From positions 1-8,867 of the forward strand of contig CAYXDO010000262.1 in assembly GCA_964463485.1 (NCBI GenBank): 8,867 nt of DNA. Reading direction: 5' to 3'. Shown one piece after another: positions 7,341-8,867 of this stretch; within the stretch, counting starts at the first letter, position 1; every line of letters begins with the position of its first letter. Under the pieces are notes generated by a model. The model saw only the letters and a list, made by a program, of their open reading frames with translations. It did not search any database and was not told the origin of the DNA. This DNA is from CAYXDO01 sp964463485 (lineage in GTDB: Bacteria > Myxococcota > Kuafuiibacteriia > Kuafuiibacteriales > Kuafuiibacteriaceae). The position numbers were made by a program, and so were the translations under genes.

Positions 7341-8784
7341 CGCTACCATCTCCTATCGGACACAAGCAGTAGCGCTCGATGAATTCGTGTCCGTCAATCA
7401 CGATCGAATCCACTGCGAACTGGCCACGAGAGACGTCCAGCTCGACTCTGATCGGTCCGTCTGGAATCATGAGCTTCGGCGTTTCGATCCAAACCCAGCC
7501 CCCTGAAGGCGCCGGCAACGCCAGTTCCGTCCAAGCGCCGTCGTTGACTCGAACACGGACTTCCGTCTCGGCGTCCCAGCCGCCAGCGGCAATCAGGATG
7601 CCCCGATTGTCCCCAGCAAAGGGCACCTCTCCGAATTCGTGAGTCACGGGTGATGTGGCTGGCGTGAGCAAGGAGAATGCGTGCCCTGACGCCCCTGACC
7701 AGAAGATTGCGTTCGCCAATATTCTGACCTCGCGTCCCAGAATGTCCCCGGTGACGGGATCAACGACGACGCCGATGCGAAGGCCGTTCTCACCTTCGAC
7801 AACGTTCTGTTTCAGTGTGACGTGAGACGGAAAAGGCGCGCCAGGGTAACGATGCAAACCCAAGTTGGACTCGAACACGGGCGAGCATACTTCTGCTCCG
7901 CCGACGCAATGGTGGCTAAAAACGTCCTGAACGCGATTAATGTCTTCGACGCTGATTCTCCCGTCCGAGAAATAGTCCATATATCTTCCTTGCGCCGAAT
8001 ACATGAATACGTATGGGTCGAAGCCGGATAGTGCCAGGACAACTGCGTGCGAATACGCGTTATTGGCAGCGGTCAAAGCCAGGTCGGCGTGCGACAGGAT
8101 GGCGGCGCCGCTCGGCGTGTCCAAGTAGGGAGCCCGAGCCTTGTTCCAAGCGAGCTCCCAATAGACGTAACTCATCGGAGCTGAGCAGCCGTAGGGACGG
8201 AGTTCAGGATCTGCGCAGGCGGGGTTGCGGCCCCAGAAGAGGTCCATCTGCAGCGAGTTGTCTGCTTTCAGACCCTGACCGTCGAGCGGCTCCAGGGTCC
8301 ATTCACCATGGTGTAGTCTGTCACGGTGCTTGAAAACACCATGTGTGAACATGCCCATGAAGTAATGAGATGCCCAGTCTCCTCGAACAACCATTCGGTA
8401 TAGGGCGTACCGCAGGGCGAAGACGTTTGCCCATCCTTCTCTCGTGGCCCGAGTGCCTGGCAGGGACCGCGAGAGCGGTCCCTGATAGGTGTCAGAGACG
8501 AAGTGTCCGTATTCGTGGGCCATGGTATTCAGGTTTAGGGCTTGAGCTTCAGTGGTGCGGTTCTCGGTATTGCTTGGTACCAGCCGGTCCGCCAGGATGA
8601 GACGATCTGAGAGCGGATCAAAGCAGGCAGGCGCACCAGTGCAGACGTCCGGAAGCCCGGTGTCTTCGTTCACAACAACGACACGCGGATGAGTTGGATA
8701 GCCGGCGGGCATGCGAAAACCCAATAGACCATTTTTGCTTCGTGCAACGTCGAGGAGCTGGACGTAGGCATTCGCCACGAGCAA
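7315..8784 (-). CDS. Zinc metalloprotease with HEYGH motif, probably 5'-truncated
   Basis: The motif TMAHEYGHFV places a zinc-binding HExxH at residues 90-94 (numbered from the TTG at 8784), with Glu91 as the general base. REGWAN follows 22 residues later, so Glu116 is a good third zinc ligand, making this a gluzincin-type peptidase; I cannot fix the MEROPS family. Residues about 370-450 look like a beta-sandwich ending in a Cys pair (CLCPIGDGSDGC). The usual secretion signal is missing. The TTG is the first possible start after an in-frame TAG at 8842-8844, and the reading frame is open and protein-like (SAPEFD) just before it, so the true gene probably begins further right and is interrupted by a frameshift, a stop mutation or a sequencing error. 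The stop at 7315-7317 lies inside the next gene, so the two are likely coupled. Third positions seem less G/C-biased than in neighbours. Confidence 0.83.
   Translation of the reverse strand: MLVANAYVQLLDVARSKNGLLGFRMPAGYPTHPRVVVVNEDTGLPDVCTGAPACFDPLSDRLILADRLVPSNTENRTTEAQALNLNTMAHEYGHFVSDTYQGPLSRSLPGTRATREGWANVFALRYALYRMVVRGDWASHYFMGMFTHGVFKHRDRLHHGEWTLEPLDGQGLKADNSLQMDLFWGRNPACADPELRPYGCSAPMSYVYWELAWNKARAPYLDTPSGAAILSHADLALTAANNAYSHAVVLALSGFDPYVFMYSAQGRYMDYFSDGRISVEDINRVQDVFSHHCVGGAEVCSPVFESNLGLHRYPGAPFPSHVTLKQNVVEGENGLRIGVVVDPVTGDILGREVRILANAIFWSGASGHAFSLLTPATSPVTHEFGEVPFAGDNRGILIAAGGWDAETEVRVRVNDGAWTELALPAPSGGWVWIETPKLMIPDGPIRVELDVSRGQFAVDSIVIDGHEFIERYCLCPIGDGSDGCQVVPP
7350..7354 (-). promoter_or_regulatory. 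Ribosome-binding site that decides the lipoprotein start
   Basis: CTCCT on the plus strand reads AGGAG on the minus strand. It is nine bases from the ATG at 7340 and directly touches the ATG at 7349, so it supports the former. It lies within the last codons of the metalloprotease gene, as expected for translationally coupled genes. Confidence 0.65.
8461..8484. repeat. Perfect 10-bp inverted repeat with a GAGA loop inside the protease gene
   Basis: CAGGGACCGC at 8461-8470 is the exact reverse complement of GCGGTCCCTG at 8475-8484, separated by GAGA. On the plus strand this would give a GC-rich stem capped by a GNRA-type tetraloop; on the coding minus strand the loop is TCTC. In the protein it encodes QGPLSRSL (residues 101-108), between the HEYGH motif and the proposed third zinc ligand. 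Confidence 0.75.
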
Positions 8785-8867
8785 GTCGAATTCAGGCGCG
8801 CTCGCCCATGGACGGGTCGGGATCGCCGTCGGAGCTGAGGCCTACTGGTGGTCACCCTTTGGTTTGG

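Overview
The window reads as chromosomal DNA from a high-GC Gram-negative bacterium, most likely a member of the Myxococcota or a related deltaproteobacterial lineage. The reasons are the G/C-rich third codon positions, several very large predicted lipoproteins of no recognised family, and a cysteine-rich module after an Asp-Ala-Gly linker, a style common in myxobacterial surface proteins. This placement is inferred by eye and was not tested with a database.

Layout, left to right. A probable gene tail ends at 43. A molybdate-binding lipoprotein gene of the modA type lies at 267-1034 (+). It is followed at once by an imperfect inverted repeat of about 165 bp (1036-1200) built from CACAGAG/CTCTGTG words, which resembles a non-autonomous mobile element and may also act as a two-way terminator. 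Next come a 99-residue helical, proline-tailed protein (1295-1594, -) and an 858-residue predicted lipoprotein with beta-propeller-like repeats (1689-4265, -). Divergent from that gene is a Sua5/YciO-family gene (about 4318-4959, +), whose product resembles E. coli YciO without gaps at its N-terminus. A 317-bp gap without a convincing gene (4960-5276) holds a hairpin and a degenerate tandem repeat. The right third is a minus-strand pair: a zinc metalloprotease (HEYGH motif, 7315-8784) overlapping a cysteine-rich lipoprotein (5277-7340), probably translationally coupled.

How the genes may work together. The protease and the overlapping lipoprotein are the only pair whose arrangement argues strongly for joint expression; both look like cell-envelope or exported proteins. 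The 858-residue lipoprotein lies on the same strand but is separated by the divergently oriented YciO gene, so a shared function is only a guess. ModA has no ModB or ModC beside it in the window and would need partners encoded elsewhere or to the left.

I found no RNA gene, CRISPR array, integrase, transposase or defence module. Nothing here makes a convincing new biological system. The points most worth checking are the inverted-repeat element, the disrupted 5' end of the protease, a perfect hairpin inside the protease gene, and the tandem repeat near 5200.
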